Assembly: GCA_019240655.1 (NCBI GenBank)
Contig: JAFAXX010000021.1
Span: 1-44,740 of the forward strand
Length of the DNA: 44,740 nucleotides
Source: Solirubrobacterales bacterium
GTDB taxonomy: Bacteria; Actinomycetota; Thermoleophilia; Solirubrobacterales; Solirubrobacteraceae
Direction of reading: 5' to 3'
This document shows positions 16,062 through 24,232 of this stretch, one piece after another. The position numbers and the translations under genes are program-made. Positions within the stretch are counted from its first letter, which is position 1; the number at the start of each line of letters is the position of its first letter. A model generated the notes under the pieces. It was not told the origin of the DNA. It was given only the letters and a program-made list of their open reading frames with translations, and did no database searches.

Positions 16062-17429
16062 GTGACCGACGCGCCCGGCACCCAACGGGTCGAGAGCGCC
16101 CTCCGGGAGGCGACCGACACCCGGGCGGTCATGATCGGCGAGAACGTGCTGGCGTCGGTGCCCGCGCTGTTCCACCGCGTGTTCGGCGACCGGACGGCGG
16201 TCGTAGTGGCCGACGAGAACACGACCCGCGCAGCCGGCGAGATCGTGCAGCAGCGACTCGACGCTGCCGGACGCGACCGGCGGGACCCGTTCGTGTTCCC
16301 CGGGCGGCCGGCGCTGCACGCCGAGTACGGCAACATCGAGCGGCTCAGCGGCTGGCTGCGCGAGCACGACGCCATTCCCGTGGCCGTCGGCTCGGGCACC
16401 CTCAACGACATCGTCAAGCGGGCGGCCCACGAGTGCGGGCGCGGCTACCTGAACGTCGCCACGGCCGCGTCGGTCGACGGCTACACCGCGTTCGGAGCGT
16501 CGATCACCAAGGACGGGTTCAAGAAGACGATGGAGTGCCGCGCCCCCACCGCGGTGCTGGCGGATCTCGGCGTCCTCGTCGCGGCGCCGGCGAAGATGAC
16601 CTCGGCCGGGTACGCCGACCTGCTCGCCAAGATCCCGGCCGGAGCGGACTGGATCGTGGCCGATGCGCTCGACGTGGAGCCAATCGACCCTCGGGTCTGG
16701 TCGCTGGTCCAGGACCCGCTGCGCGAGGCGACAGGACGCCCGGCCCAGCTCCACGCCGGCGACCGCTCGGCGATGGAGGCTCTGATCGAGGGCCTGATCA
16801 TGTCCGGCCTCGCCATGCAGGCGGCGTCGTCATCGCGACCGGCGTCCGGGGCCGAGCATCAGTTCAGCCATCTGTGGGAGATGGAGGGGCTCGGCGAGGA
16901 GCCGCAGGGCGATGAGCCGCCCCTCTCGCACGGCTTCAAGGTCGGGCTCGGGACGGTGGCGATCGCCGCCCTCTACGAGCGGCTCCTCGCGCGGGACCTC
17001 ACCGGCCTCGACGTCGACGGCGTCGCCCGGCGCTGGCCGAGCTGGGAGCGGGCCGAGCAACGGATCCAGGCGTCCTTCGGCCCGGAGCTGGCCGATCGCG
17101 CGGTGCAGGAGAGCCGCCCCAAGCACCTCGACGCCGGCCCGTTGCGCGAGCGCCTCGAGCTGCTCCGCGAGCGCTGGCCAGAGCTGCGCGAGCGGCTGCG
17201 CCGGCAGCTGCTCTCCGCCGAGCAGCTTCGCGAGCAGCTCCGGGAGGCCGGCTGCCCGACCACGCCCGGACAGATCGGGTTGAGCGACGCGCGCCTCAAG
17301 GAGACCTACCGGCGGGCGCAGATGATCCGCCCCCGTTACACGGTCCTCGACCTCTTGAACGAGACGGGGCTGCTCGAGGAGTGCGTCGAGGAGCTGTTCG
17401 CCGCCGGCGGCTTCTGGACCCGATCCTGA
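16062..17429 (+). CDS. sn-Glycerol-1-phosphate dehydrogenase homologue (AraM-like)
   Basis: Iron-containing alcohol dehydrogenase superfamily protein of 455 residues, resembling AraM/EgsA, which interconverts dihydroxyacetone phosphate and sn-glycerol-1-phosphate. The NAD(P) loop is GSGTLNDI (110-117). The family block VATAASVDGYTAFGASITKDGFKKT (about 132-156) is present. The likely metal ligands are Asp168 (LADLGVL), His266 or His270 (EHQFSHLWEM) and His290 (LSHGFKVGLG). The C-terminus (about 340-455) is rich in charged helices. GTG 16062 follows the kinase stop by 1 nt and the permease starts 1 nt after its own stop, so the three genes form a tight operon. G1P is the archaeal-type lipid backbone; in this context a polyol-phosphate dehydrogenase in catabolism is equally possible. 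Confidence 0.88.
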   Translation: MTDAPGTQRVESALREATDTRAVMIGENVLASVPALFHRVFGDRTAVVVADENTTRAAGEIVQQRLDAAGRDRRDPFVFPGRPALHAEYGNIERLSGWLREHDAIPVAVGSGTLNDIVKRAAHECGRGYLNVATAASVDGYTAFGASITKDGFKKTMECRAPTAVLADLGVLVAAPAKMTSAGYADLLAKIPAGADWIVADALDVEPIDPRVWSLVQDPLREATGRPAQLHAGDRSAMEALIEGLIMSGLAMQAASSSRPASGAEHQFSHLWEMEGLGEEPQGDEPPLSHGFKVGLGTVAIAALYERLLARDLTGLDVDGVARRWPSWERAEQRIQASFGPELADRAVQESRPKHLDAGPLRERLELLRERWPELRERLRRQLLSAEQLREQLREAGCPTTPGQIGLSDARLKETYRRAQMIRPRYTVLDLLNETGLLEECVEELFAAGGFWTRS

Positions 17430-17430
17430 G

Positions 17431-18915
17431 ATGGGCGACCCGCCCTTGATCGTGCCGACGCGGGCGGTCGAGGACGCGCCGGCGCATGGACCGGGCGGGC
17501 CGGTTCAGGACGAGCCTGCGTTCGAGCACCGCGGGATCGACTACATCTCCGTGTCCGACCGCCGGGGCCGCCCGATCGACCTGCTCTGGATGTGGGCCGG
17601 GGCGCTGTTCAACGTCGAGTACGTGGTCTACGGCGCGCTGATCATCTCGTTTGGCTTGTCGTTCTGGCAGGCGGCGCTCGTCATCGTGCTCGGCAACCTC
17701 TCGTATCTCGTCACCGGCATCGGCAGCCTCCAGGGCCCGGCCGCCGGCACCTCGGTGTTCGCGATCACGCGCGCGCCATTCGGCCCCAACGGTGGCCGGC
17801 TCGTCTCGGCGTTCAACTGGATGACTCAGGTCGGCTACGAGACCGAGGGCCTCGCGCTGGTCGTGCTCGCCGGGCTGGCGCTGGCGGCCAAGACCGGCCT
17901 CCATGGCTCGCTCGGGCTGAAGCTGGCGCTCGTCGTCGCCGCGGCCGGCGTGCAGCTGGTCCTACCGGTCCTCGGCCACCGCGCCATGCTCCGGATCCTG
18001 CGCCTGCTCGTGCCGCCGTTCGTCGTGCTGTTCGTGGTGCTCGCGGCGCTGACGCTTCCGAAGGTCCATCTCGGGGCGGGATCCGGCGCCGGCTGGGAGA
18101 CCGTGTTGGTGGCGCTCGCGCTGATCCTCTCCGCCGGCGGATACGGATGGGTGATGAACGCGAGCGACTATTCCCGGTATCTCGCCCCCGATTCGAGCCG
18201 CGTCCAGATCGTCGCGTCGGTGGCCCTCGGCGGCTACGTCCCCTCGACGCTCCTGGCGCTGCTCGGCGCAGCGGTGGCGACCACCGTGCCCTCCGCCACG
18301 GACCCGATCTCCGGCCTTCCTCACGCCTTCTCGGGTTGGTTCCTGATTCCCTACCTGATCTTCGTCATCGTCCAGCTGTTCTCGATCAACAGCGTCGACC
18401 TGTATTCCTCGGGTCTCACCCTGCAGGCGATCATCCCGCCGATCCGGCGCTGGCAGTGCGTGCTGATCGACACCGTCGTCGCCGCGGTGCTCACCGCCGT
18501 GACGATCTTCTCGTCCTCGTTCAACACGTTCCTGACCGACTTCCTGCTGTTCATGATCATCTGGATCGCACCGTGGGTGGCGATCTTCCTGCTCGACTGG
18601 TGGCTGCGCCGGGGCCGCTATGACTCGCGATCGCTTCTGAGCGGCCGCGCGGGCGTCTACTGGCGCCACGGCGGCATCCATGTGCCGGGCGTGGTGGCCC
18701 AGCTCGCGGGCATGATTGCGGCGGCGAGCTGGCTCGACACCACGATCTGGAAGGGCCCGCTGTCGACGGCGACGAACGGCGCGGACTTCAGCGTGTTCAT
18801 GGGCGCGCTGTTCGGAGCCGGCGTCTACTACGTGCTCGCCGGGCGCAGCGTCCGCCGCGAGAGCGTGGACGCCGGGCGCGTGACCGCCGGCGGCGCGCCG
18901 CCCGGCGCGGCGTAG
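17431..18915 (+). CDS. NCS1-family permease (purine-cytosine permease-like)
   Basis: Membrane transporter of 494 residues with about 12 hydrophobic segments after a ~45-residue polar N-terminus. The GIDYISVSDRRGRPIDLLWMWAG start, the GTSVFAITRAPFGPNGGR loop and the ASDYSRYL block are characteristic of NCS1 transporters, which import nucleobases, allantoin, hydantoins or vitamins with H+ or Na+. It is the third gene of the kinase/G1P-dehydrogenase operon. NCS1 proteins are not usual sugar or polyol importers, so either the module acts on a nucleobase- or nucleoside-related compound or this permease has an unusual substrate. Confidence 0.9.
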   Translation: MGDPPLIVPTRAVEDAPAHGPGGPVQDEPAFEHRGIDYISVSDRRGRPIDLLWMWAGALFNVEYVVYGALIISFGLSFWQAALVIVLGNLSYLVTGIGSLQGPAAGTSVFAITRAPFGPNGGRLVSAFNWMTQVGYETEGLALVVLAGLALAAKTGLHGSLGLKLALVVAAAGVQLVLPVLGHRAMLRILRLLVPPFVVLFVVLAALTLPKVHLGAGSGAGWETVLVALALILSAGGYGWVMNASDYSRYLAPDSSRVQIVASVALGGYVPSTLLALLGAAVATTVPSATDPISGLPHAFSGWFLIPYLIFVIVQLFSINSVDLYSSGLTLQAIIPPIRRWQCVLIDTVVAAVLTAVTIFSSSFNTFLTDFLLFMIIWIAPWVAIFLLDWWLRRGRYDSRSLLSGRAGVYWRHGGIHVPGVVAQLAGMIAAASWLDTTIWKGPLSTATNGADFSVFMGALFGAGVYYVLAGRSVRRESVDAGRVTAGGAPPGAA

Positions 18916-18923
18916 GCAAGCGA

Positions 18924-18954
18924 GGCGGCGAGGCGGCACAACCGCCCCGCCGCC
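18924..18954. terminator. Hairpin between convergent operons (terminator candidate)
   Basis: GGCGGCGAGGCGG (18924-18936) and CCGCCCCGCCGCC (18942-18954) form a 13-bp stem with one mismatch and a 5-nt CACAA loop. It lies between the NCS1 permease stop and the stop of the convergent osmoprotectant-binding protein. It has no U-tract. Confidence 0.7.
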
Positions 18955-18969
18955 CAGTCCGCCTGCGGC

Positions 18970-20022
18970 TCAGACCAGGCCGTTGGCCTTGAGGAAGGAC
19001 TGCGCCACGGCCGCCGGCGACTGCTTGTCGATCGCCACGGCCTTGTTCATCGCGATCACCGCCGGGGTGGTGAGCAGGCTGTTGACCTTGTTGATCAGCC
19101 CCATGAAGCTCGCCCCGCCGAGCTGATCCAGCTTCTTCGTGTTGATCACCAGCGCGATGTTCTGGTAGCCGAAGATGTGCTTGGGGTCGCTCAGCACGGC
19201 GTACTTACCGCTGGCCAGCTGCGGGTCGGTGGAGAAGATGTCCGCCGCGTCGACGCTGTGAGAGTCGAGCGCCTGATACTGAAGGCCGAGGGCGAGCGAC
19301 TTGAAGGCGAAGTTGTTGATCCCATACGCCTTGCGCATCCCGGCGGCACCCTCCTGGCGGCCCTCGAACTCCGGGCGGGCGCCGAGCGTGAAGTGCGGGA
19401 GCTTCTTCAGGTCGGTCATCGTCCTCAGCCCGTGCTGGCTGGCATACGTCTTCAGCGTGGCGATGGCGTCGGTGTCGTAGAACGGGGTGATGTCGCTCAT
19501 CGACTGGCCGCGCTTGGCGTAGGCGGCCTTGGCCAGCTGATACTCCTGCTGCGGGCTGGTCACCGGCGTGGTGATGTTGAACACGGTCGCCACCGATTCA
19601 CCGGTGTACTCCGGATAGGCGTCGATCTGGCCGCTGGTGAGCGCCTTGTCAACGACCTCGGTGGCGCCGATGTTCGGCTTGTAGTTCACTGTGTAACCCG
19701 CGTGCTGAAGCACCTGCTGGTACAGCGCGCCGATCACGAACTCCTCGGTGAAGTTCTTGGTGCCGAGCGTGATCGCCGGCTTGCCCTTGCCGGGCTGCGC
19801 CGCCGAGCCGCCCGAGGCGGCGGTGGACGAGGTTGAGCTCGTCGCCGACGAGCTCGACCCGCCGCTCGCGCCTGAGCCCGAGGCCGAGCTCGACGAGCTG
19901 CTGCTGCCGCACGCCGCGATCACCAGCGCGGCGAGGACCGTCAGCGTCACGGCGACGATCCTGTGGAGGTGACTGCCGCGGCCGCGGCGCTCGGCGTCCG
20001 GCCGGTCGGGTACCTGTCTCAT
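18970..20022 (-). CDS. Osmoprotectant (glycine betaine/choline-type) ABC transporter substrate-binding lipoprotein
   Basis: Type II periplasmic-fold binding protein of 350 residues, OpuAC/OpuBC/OsmF family. Residues 20-40 form a lipoprotein signal ending in the lipobox VIAAC, so the mature protein is anchored outside the membrane. A ~45-residue Ser/Gly/Ala-rich linker follows. The domain begins ITLGTKNFTEEFVIGALYQQ, a family hallmark, with DAYPEYTGE and YQALDSHSVDAADIFSTD in the ligand-binding lobes. ATG 20022 is chosen with AAAGGAG 7 nt upstream. It is the last gene of the ATPase-permease-permease-binding protein operon. The ligand may be betaine, choline or a related solute. Confidence 0.93.
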   Translation of the reverse strand: MRQVPDRPDAERRGRGSHLHRIVAVTLTVLAALVIAACGSSSSSSSASGSGASGGSSSSATSSTSSTAASGGSAAQPGKGKPAITLGTKNFTEEFVIGALYQQVLQHAGYTVNYKPNIGATEVVDKALTSGQIDAYPEYTGESVATVFNITTPVTSPQQEYQLAKAAYAKRGQSMSDITPFYDTDAIATLKTYASQHGLRTMTDLKKLPHFTLGARPEFEGRQEGAAGMRKAYGINNFAFKSLALGLQYQALDSHSVDAADIFSTDPQLASGKYAVLSDPKHIFGYQNIALVINTKKLDQLGGASFMGLINKVNSLLTTPAVIAMNKAVAIDKQSPAAVAQSFLKANGLV

Positions 20023-20059
20023 AACTGCTCCTTTTGCGTTGACTGTTGACACGGTAAGC

Positions 20060-20773
20060 TCACTGTGGTGGCGCCGGTAGCGGCGGCAGGGGTTCTCGCA
20101 CCGTCGCGGCGGCCGACGCCCGCCTGGCCAGGTGACGCAGCGGACGTGGGGTCACCGCGCGCTGGACGACCGCGAGCAGGCCGTCGATCGCGAAGGCCAG
20201 CACGGTGATCGCCAGCGCACCGGCGACCACCCCGGCGGATCCGTACGTCGCCTCGTTGACGATGATGTCGCCGAGCCCGCCGCCGCCGGCGAATGTGGCC
20301 AGCGTGGCGGTCGCGACCACGTAGACGGTGGCCGTCCGGATGCCGGCGAAGATCAGCGGGACGGCCAGCGGCAGCTCCACCCGCATGAGGACCTGCCACG
20401 GGCGCATGCCCATGGCGCGGGCAGCCTGGACCGCGTTGGTGTCGACTTGGTCGACGGCCACGTAGGCGTTGGTCAGCATCACCGGAGCGGCCAGGATGAC
20501 CAGCGCGACCATCGTGTTGGCGAAGCCGATCCCGACGATGCCGATAGCGATCGAGATCACCGCCAGGCTGGGCAGGGCTCGGCCGATGTTCGAGACGTTG
20601 ATGGCGAAGAACGACCCTCGGTGCAGGTGCCCGAGCCACACGCCGAGGGGAATCGCGATCGCCAGCGCTACGCCGATCGACGCGAACGAGATCGCCAGGT
20701 GGGCGATCGTCTTGTCACGGAACAGATCGAGGTGGTGGCCGAAAAAGCTGAACGCGTTGATCAGGGTCTGCAC
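20060..20773 (-). CDS. Osmoprotectant ABC transporter permease (second)
   Basis: BPD transporter-family inner-membrane permease of 237 residues with about six TM segments. The EAA-type loop is ARAMGMRPWQVLMRVELPLAVPLIFAGIR, and GGGGLGDIIVNEATYG is typical of OpuCB/OpuCD permeases. The start is GTG 20773 with GGAGGG 6 nt upstream, 2 nt after the stop of the previous permease; the ORF extends in frame to 20803 but those codons lie inside the preceding gene. A Pro/Ala-rich tail ends the protein. Confidence 0.92.
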   Translation of the reverse strand: MQTLINAFSFFGHHLDLFRDKTIAHLAISFASIGVALAIAIPLGVWLGHLHRGSFFAINVSNIGRALPSLAVISIAIGIVGIGFANTMVALVILAAPVMLTNAYVAVDQVDTNAVQAARAMGMRPWQVLMRVELPLAVPLIFAGIRTATVYVVATATLATFAGGGGLGDIIVNEATYGSAGVVAGALAITVLAFAIDGLLAVVQRAVTPRPLRHLARRASAAATVREPLPPLPAPPQ

Positions 20774-20775
20774 CG

Positions 20776-21510
20776 CTACGCCCTCCGGACGCGCCGGGCC
20801 CACGGGGTGAGCAGGCGCTGCACGATGACGAGCAGGCCGTCGGCCACGAGCGCCAGCGCCACGGCCAGGAACCCGGCGGCGACGAACTCGGTCTTGAACC
20901 CGGTTTGGATCCCGTCGAAGATCGGCTCGCCGAGCCCGCCGGCGCCGATGTAGGCGGCCACCGTGGTCAGGCTGATCGTGGTCACCGTGGCGATCCGGAT
21001 GCCGGCCATGATCGGCGGCAGCGCCAGCGGCAATTCCACCCGGGTGAGCGTCTGGCGGCGCGTCAGCCCCATCGCCTCGGCCGCCTGGAGCGCGTCGTCC
21101 GGTACCGCCCGTAGCCCCGTGAGCGTGTTGCGGAAGAGGATCAGCAGCGTATAGGAGACCAGGGCAATCTCGGCCGTCAACCGGTTGATCCCGGTGACCT
21201 GCACCATGACCTCGAAGAAGGCAAGGGCCGGGATCGTGTAGAAGAAGGCCGCAAGCAGTGAGAACGGCGTCTCGAACCAGCTCTGGGTGTGGGCCAGAAG
21301 CGCGGCGGCAAACGCGATCACCATCCCCACGCCGACGGCGATCGCGGTCAGCTCGATGTGCTCGAGCAGGCGCGGCTGGAACCGTGAGCTGAAGTTGTCG
21401 AGGAACCAGCTCATGCAGAACTGGTGGTTCTGAACCACGCAGGTGGAGCTCTTGCCGAACGTCGGGATGACCGGGCCGCCGGCCGCGGGCGTGATCAAGC
21501 CGGAGATCAT
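20776..21510 (-). CDS. Osmoprotectant ABC transporter permease (first)
   Basis: BPD-type inner-membrane permease of 244 residues. After a short Cys-containing N-terminal loop come TM segments such as AIAVGVGMVIAFAAALLA and SLLAAFFYTIPALAFF. The EAA loop is AEAMGLTRRQTLTRVELPLALPPIMAGIR, and AAYIGAGGLGEPIFDG matches the OpuC/Osm permeases. Its ATG overlaps the ATPase stop (ATGA). The open frame extends much further upstream but that part lies within the ATPase gene. It is a distant paralogue of the second permease, and the two are expected to form the heterodimeric channel. Confidence 0.92.
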   Translation of the reverse strand: MISGLITPAAGGPVIPTFGKSSTCVVQNHQFCMSWFLDNFSSRFQPRLLEHIELTAIAVGVGMVIAFAAALLAHTQSWFETPFSLLAAFFYTIPALAFFEVMVQVTGINRLTAEIALVSYTLLILFRNTLTGLRAVPDDALQAAEAMGLTRRQTLTRVELPLALPPIMAGIRIATVTTISLTTVAAYIGAGGLGEPIFDGIQTGFKTEFVAAGFLAVALALVADGLLVIVQRLLTPWARRVRRA

Positions 21511-22502
21511 GCCGCTGCGGTATTGCGGTCCTGCGCCACCGCCGAGGTGATCGCCTCCAGCGTGACCGTGCCGATCGGCTTGCCCGCCTCGGTCACCGTC
21601 AGCTGGCCGGCGCCCTCGGTTAGCAGCAACGACAGGGCGTCGCGCAGGCTGCGCCCGACCTCCACCGACGGCAGCGAGTCGCCTCCCGCCGGCGGAGCGG
21701 GGTCGAGGGTAAGGTCGCGCAGAGTCCACACTCGCAGCCGCTTGAGCCCCCGATCAGCGCCCACGAAGCTGGCCACGAAGTCGTTGGCCGGCGAGGCCAG
21801 GAGCTCGTCGGAAGTGGCGTACTGCACTAGCTGGCCGTCCCGCATGATCGCGATCCGGTCACCCATCTTGATCGCCTCGTCGATGTCGTGGGTGACGAAG
21901 ATGATCGTCTTGCGCACTTCCCGGTGCAGCCGGAGGAAGTCGTCCTGCAGGCGCTCGCGGGTGATCGGGTCGATCGCGCCGAACGGCTCGTCCATCAGCA
22001 TGATCGGCGGATCGACCGCCATTGCGCGGGCGACGCCGATGCGCTGCTGCTGGCCCCCCGAGAACTCGCCCGGATACCGGCGCAGGTCGGCGTCGGGGTC
22101 GAGGCCGACGAGCGAGAGGAGCTCCGCGGCGCGAGCGCGGATGCGCTGCTTGGACCACCCGAGCAGCCGGGGCACCGAGCCGATGTTGGCCTCGACGCTC
22201 ATGTGCGGGAACAGCCCGATCTGCTGGAAGACGTACCCGATCCCGCGGCGCAGCTGGGTCACCTCGAGCGCATTGACGCTGCGTCCGTCGATCGTGATGT
22301 CGCCGTCGGTGATCGCGATCAGCCGGTTGACCATCTTCAGCGCGGTCGTCTTGCCGCACCCCGACGGTCCGATCAGCACGCAGATCTCGCCCGGCGGGAC
22401 CTCGAAGCTGAGCCGGTTGACCGCCGCCTCGGGACGCCCCTCGTAGCGCTTGCTGACCTCGCGGAACGCGATCTCGACGCAGCCTGAGTCTGCCTGATTC
22501 AT
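21507..22502 (-). CDS. Osmoprotectant ABC transporter ATP-binding protein (OpuCA/OpuBA-like)
   Basis: ATPase subunit of 331 residues and first gene of the four-gene transporter operon. Walker A is GPSGCGKTT, the signature EFSGGQQQRIG, Walker B IMLMDEPFGAID, and the switch His is in IIFVTHDIDEA. The C-terminal part (about 280-331) with VEVGRSLRDALSLLL and GTVTLEAI looks like one CBS-type half. OpuCA proteins usually carry two CBS motifs that sense ionic strength, so osmotic gating may be reduced. No strong ribosome site is visible at the ATG. Confidence 0.92.
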   Translation of the reverse strand: MNQADSGCVEIAFREVSKRYEGRPEAAVNRLSFEVPPGEICVLIGPSGCGKTTALKMVNRLIAITDGDITIDGRSVNALEVTQLRRGIGYVFQQIGLFPHMSVEANIGSVPRLLGWSKQRIRARAAELLSLVGLDPDADLRRYPGEFSGGQQQRIGVARAMAVDPPIMLMDEPFGAIDPITRERLQDDFLRLHREVRKTIIFVTHDIDEAIKMGDRIAIMRDGQLVQYATSDELLASPANDFVASFVGADRGLKRLRVWTLRDLTLDPAPPAGGDSLPSVEVGRSLRDALSLLLTEGAGQLTVTEAGKPIGTVTLEAITSAVAQDRNTAAA

Positions 22503-22667
22503 TGCTCGAAGGCACCCTCGGACTCGCGCCCTGAGAGCGAATTGGTCCGGCGCCGCACCGGATGCTCTGTTTGCCAGTTTACCGCCGCAGTTCGGAGGTG
22601 GAATGTGGACGTCGCGTTAGGGAGCCGGCCTTCGCCCGGGCGCCGCCTGCGGCCGCAAGCCGACCGC

Positions 22668-22681
22668 TAGCCTGGCCCGCG
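22668..22681 (+). promoter_or_regulatory. Possible leaderless promoter of the methyltransferase gene
   Basis: TAGCCT (22668-22673, TANNNT type) lies 7 nt before the GTG start at 22681 and there is no Shine-Dalgarno. In actinomycetes this spacing is typical of leaderless transcripts. The -35 region is not recognisable. Confidence 0.35.
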
Positions 22682-23400
22682 TGAGCACCCGTGTGGTCAG
22701 CGACGCCATGCGCGCCTACTACGAGCGGCGCGCCGCCGAGTACGACGACTGGTGGCGCGGGACCGGGCTATTCGCCGAACGCGAGCGGCCCGGCTGGTCC
22801 GAGGAGGTGCGAGAGGTGATCGACGGGATGCGTGCGCTCTCGCCGGCCCGGGTCCTCGACGTCGCCTGCGGCACGGGCTTCTTGACCCGCCACCTCCGAG
22901 GCGACGTCGTCGCGCTCGATCAGAGCCCCCGGATGGTGGCCATCGCCTCCCCCCGCGCGCCAGCCGCCCGGGTGGTGCGGGGCGACGCGGTGCCGCTGCC
23001 GTTTGCCGACGGCGAGTTCGAGCGGGTGTTCACCTCCCACTTCTACGGGCACCTGCTCCCGCCGGAGCGGGCGTGGTTCGTGGCCGAGGCCCTCCGGGTC
23101 GGCGCCGAGCTGGTCGTCGTCGACTCTGCCCGGCGGCCGGACACCCCGGCCGAGCAATGGCAGGTGCGCCGGCTGAACGACGGCTCGCGCCACCGCGTCT
23201 ACAAGCGCTTCTTCACGCCCGAGGAGCTCGCCGCCGAGCTCGGGGGCGGCAGCGTCCTGCATGCCGGTCGCTGGTTCGTCGCGATCGCGGCGTGCCGCCG
23301 GCGGCGAGCCGCCGCGGCCGGACCTCCTCAGAGCCCGGCCGCGCCGGCGACGATGCTCGCCGCGCCGGCGCACGCGATGATTCCCAGCATCAGCGGCTGA
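22681..23400 (+). CDS. Class I SAM-dependent methyltransferase
   Basis: Methyltransferase of 239 residues, type 11 (UbiE/BioC-like). SAM motif I is VLDVACGTGFLTRHL, motif II VVALDQSPRMV, then RGDAVPLPFADGEFERVFTS. A bacterial N-terminal cap is MRAYYERRAAEYDDWW. The substrate is unknown. The last ~30 residues are an Ala/Pro/Arg-rich tail that lies antisense to the end of the convergent TauE/SafE gene, so the 3' ends overlap by 73 nt. It starts with GTG, apparently without a ribosome site. No neighbour gives a functional clue. Confidence 0.88.
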   Translation: MSTRVVSDAMRAYYERRAAEYDDWWRGTGLFAERERPGWSEEVREVIDGMRALSPARVLDVACGTGFLTRHLRGDVVALDQSPRMVAIASPRAPAARVVRGDAVPLPFADGEFERVFTSHFYGHLLPPERAWFVAEALRVGAELVVVDSARRPDTPAEQWQVRRLNDGSRHRVYKRFFTPEELAAELGGGSVLHAGRWFVAIAACRRRRAAAAGPPQSPAAPATMLAAPAHAMIPSISG

Positions 23401-24071
23401 AAGCGCCGGGGGTCGAGGCGGGCGAAGGCTCGCCGGCCGACGGCGTGCCCGCCGATCACGCAGGCGATCCCAGCCGCCAGCAGCGGCGCGCTGAGGTGCG
23501 CGCGGCTCATCACCGGAACCAGCGCGGCGAAGCCGATCACCCCGATGGCCAGGAACGTGGCGCTGAGCGAGTCGCGCACCTCCGCCGGCGCCAACCGCCG
23601 CCGGGCGAACCACAGCGCCAGCGGCGGCCCGCTCACGCCGGTCGCGGTGGTCAGCGCGCCGGTCGTGAAGCCGACCGCGAGCCGCGCCCGCAGGCTGCCG
23701 CCGGCGCGCCCCGGCGCCCCGGCGCGAGCCCGCAGGAGTGCGCCCGCGGCGATGATCAAGGCCACGCCGACCGCGAGCTGCAGCACCGGCTTCGACAGCG
23801 CGCGAAGCAGGATCACGCCGCAGACGGTGCCGGGCGCCGCGGCGGCGAGAATCGGTCCGAGATCACGCCACGCGACTCGGGGGCGTCGCCGCTCGCCGAC
23901 CAATACGAGCAGGTTCAACTCGAGCCCGAGGGCGGTCACCGTCACGATCGCCGCCGCCGGCGAGAGCAGCGCCAGCATCACGGGCGTGAGCACGAGCGCG
24001 AACCCAAGCCCGGTGGCGGCCTGGACGTACGCCGCGGCGAGTGCGCCGAGACCGGCCAGCGCGAGGGTCAC
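23328..24071 (-). CDS. TauE/SafE family membrane permease
   Basis: Membrane protein of 247 residues with about eight hydrophobic segments. The two halves of the family are visible, each with its conserved Gly-rich entry: YVQAATGLGFALVLTPVMLALLSPAAAI near the start and GFTTGALTTATGVSGPPLALWF in the middle. Members export sulfite, sulfoacetate or related organosulfur anions, but many have no known substrate. GTG 24071 is selected as the start since upstream in-frame codons are Arg/Pro-rich and not hydrophobic; the ribosome site is weak. Its 3' end overlaps the convergent methyltransferase. Confidence 0.86.
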   Translation of the reverse strand: MTLALAGLGALAAAYVQAATGLGFALVLTPVMLALLSPAAAIVTVTALGLELNLLVLVGERRRPRVAWRDLGPILAAAAPGTVCGVILLRALSKPVLQLAVGVALIIAAGALLRARAGAPGRAGGSLRARLAVGFTTGALTTATGVSGPPLALWFARRRLAPAEVRDSLSATFLAIGVIGFAALVPVMSRAHLSAPLLAAGIACVIGGHAVGRRAFARLDPRRFQPLMLGIIACAGAASIVAGAAGL

Positions 24072-24232
24072 GGCCGGTCCGGCCGCGGAGCGCGGCGCGT
24101 TTCGGAGGCGGGCCGGACGGCGTCCATGGGGACAACTGTAGGAGGTGGGGCGCCCGACCACGACGAGTCCAAGGTCAGCACGCATACCGGCAAGCGGGAG
24201 CCGGATCGCGCCGCTCCGGGTAGAGCGCTGAC

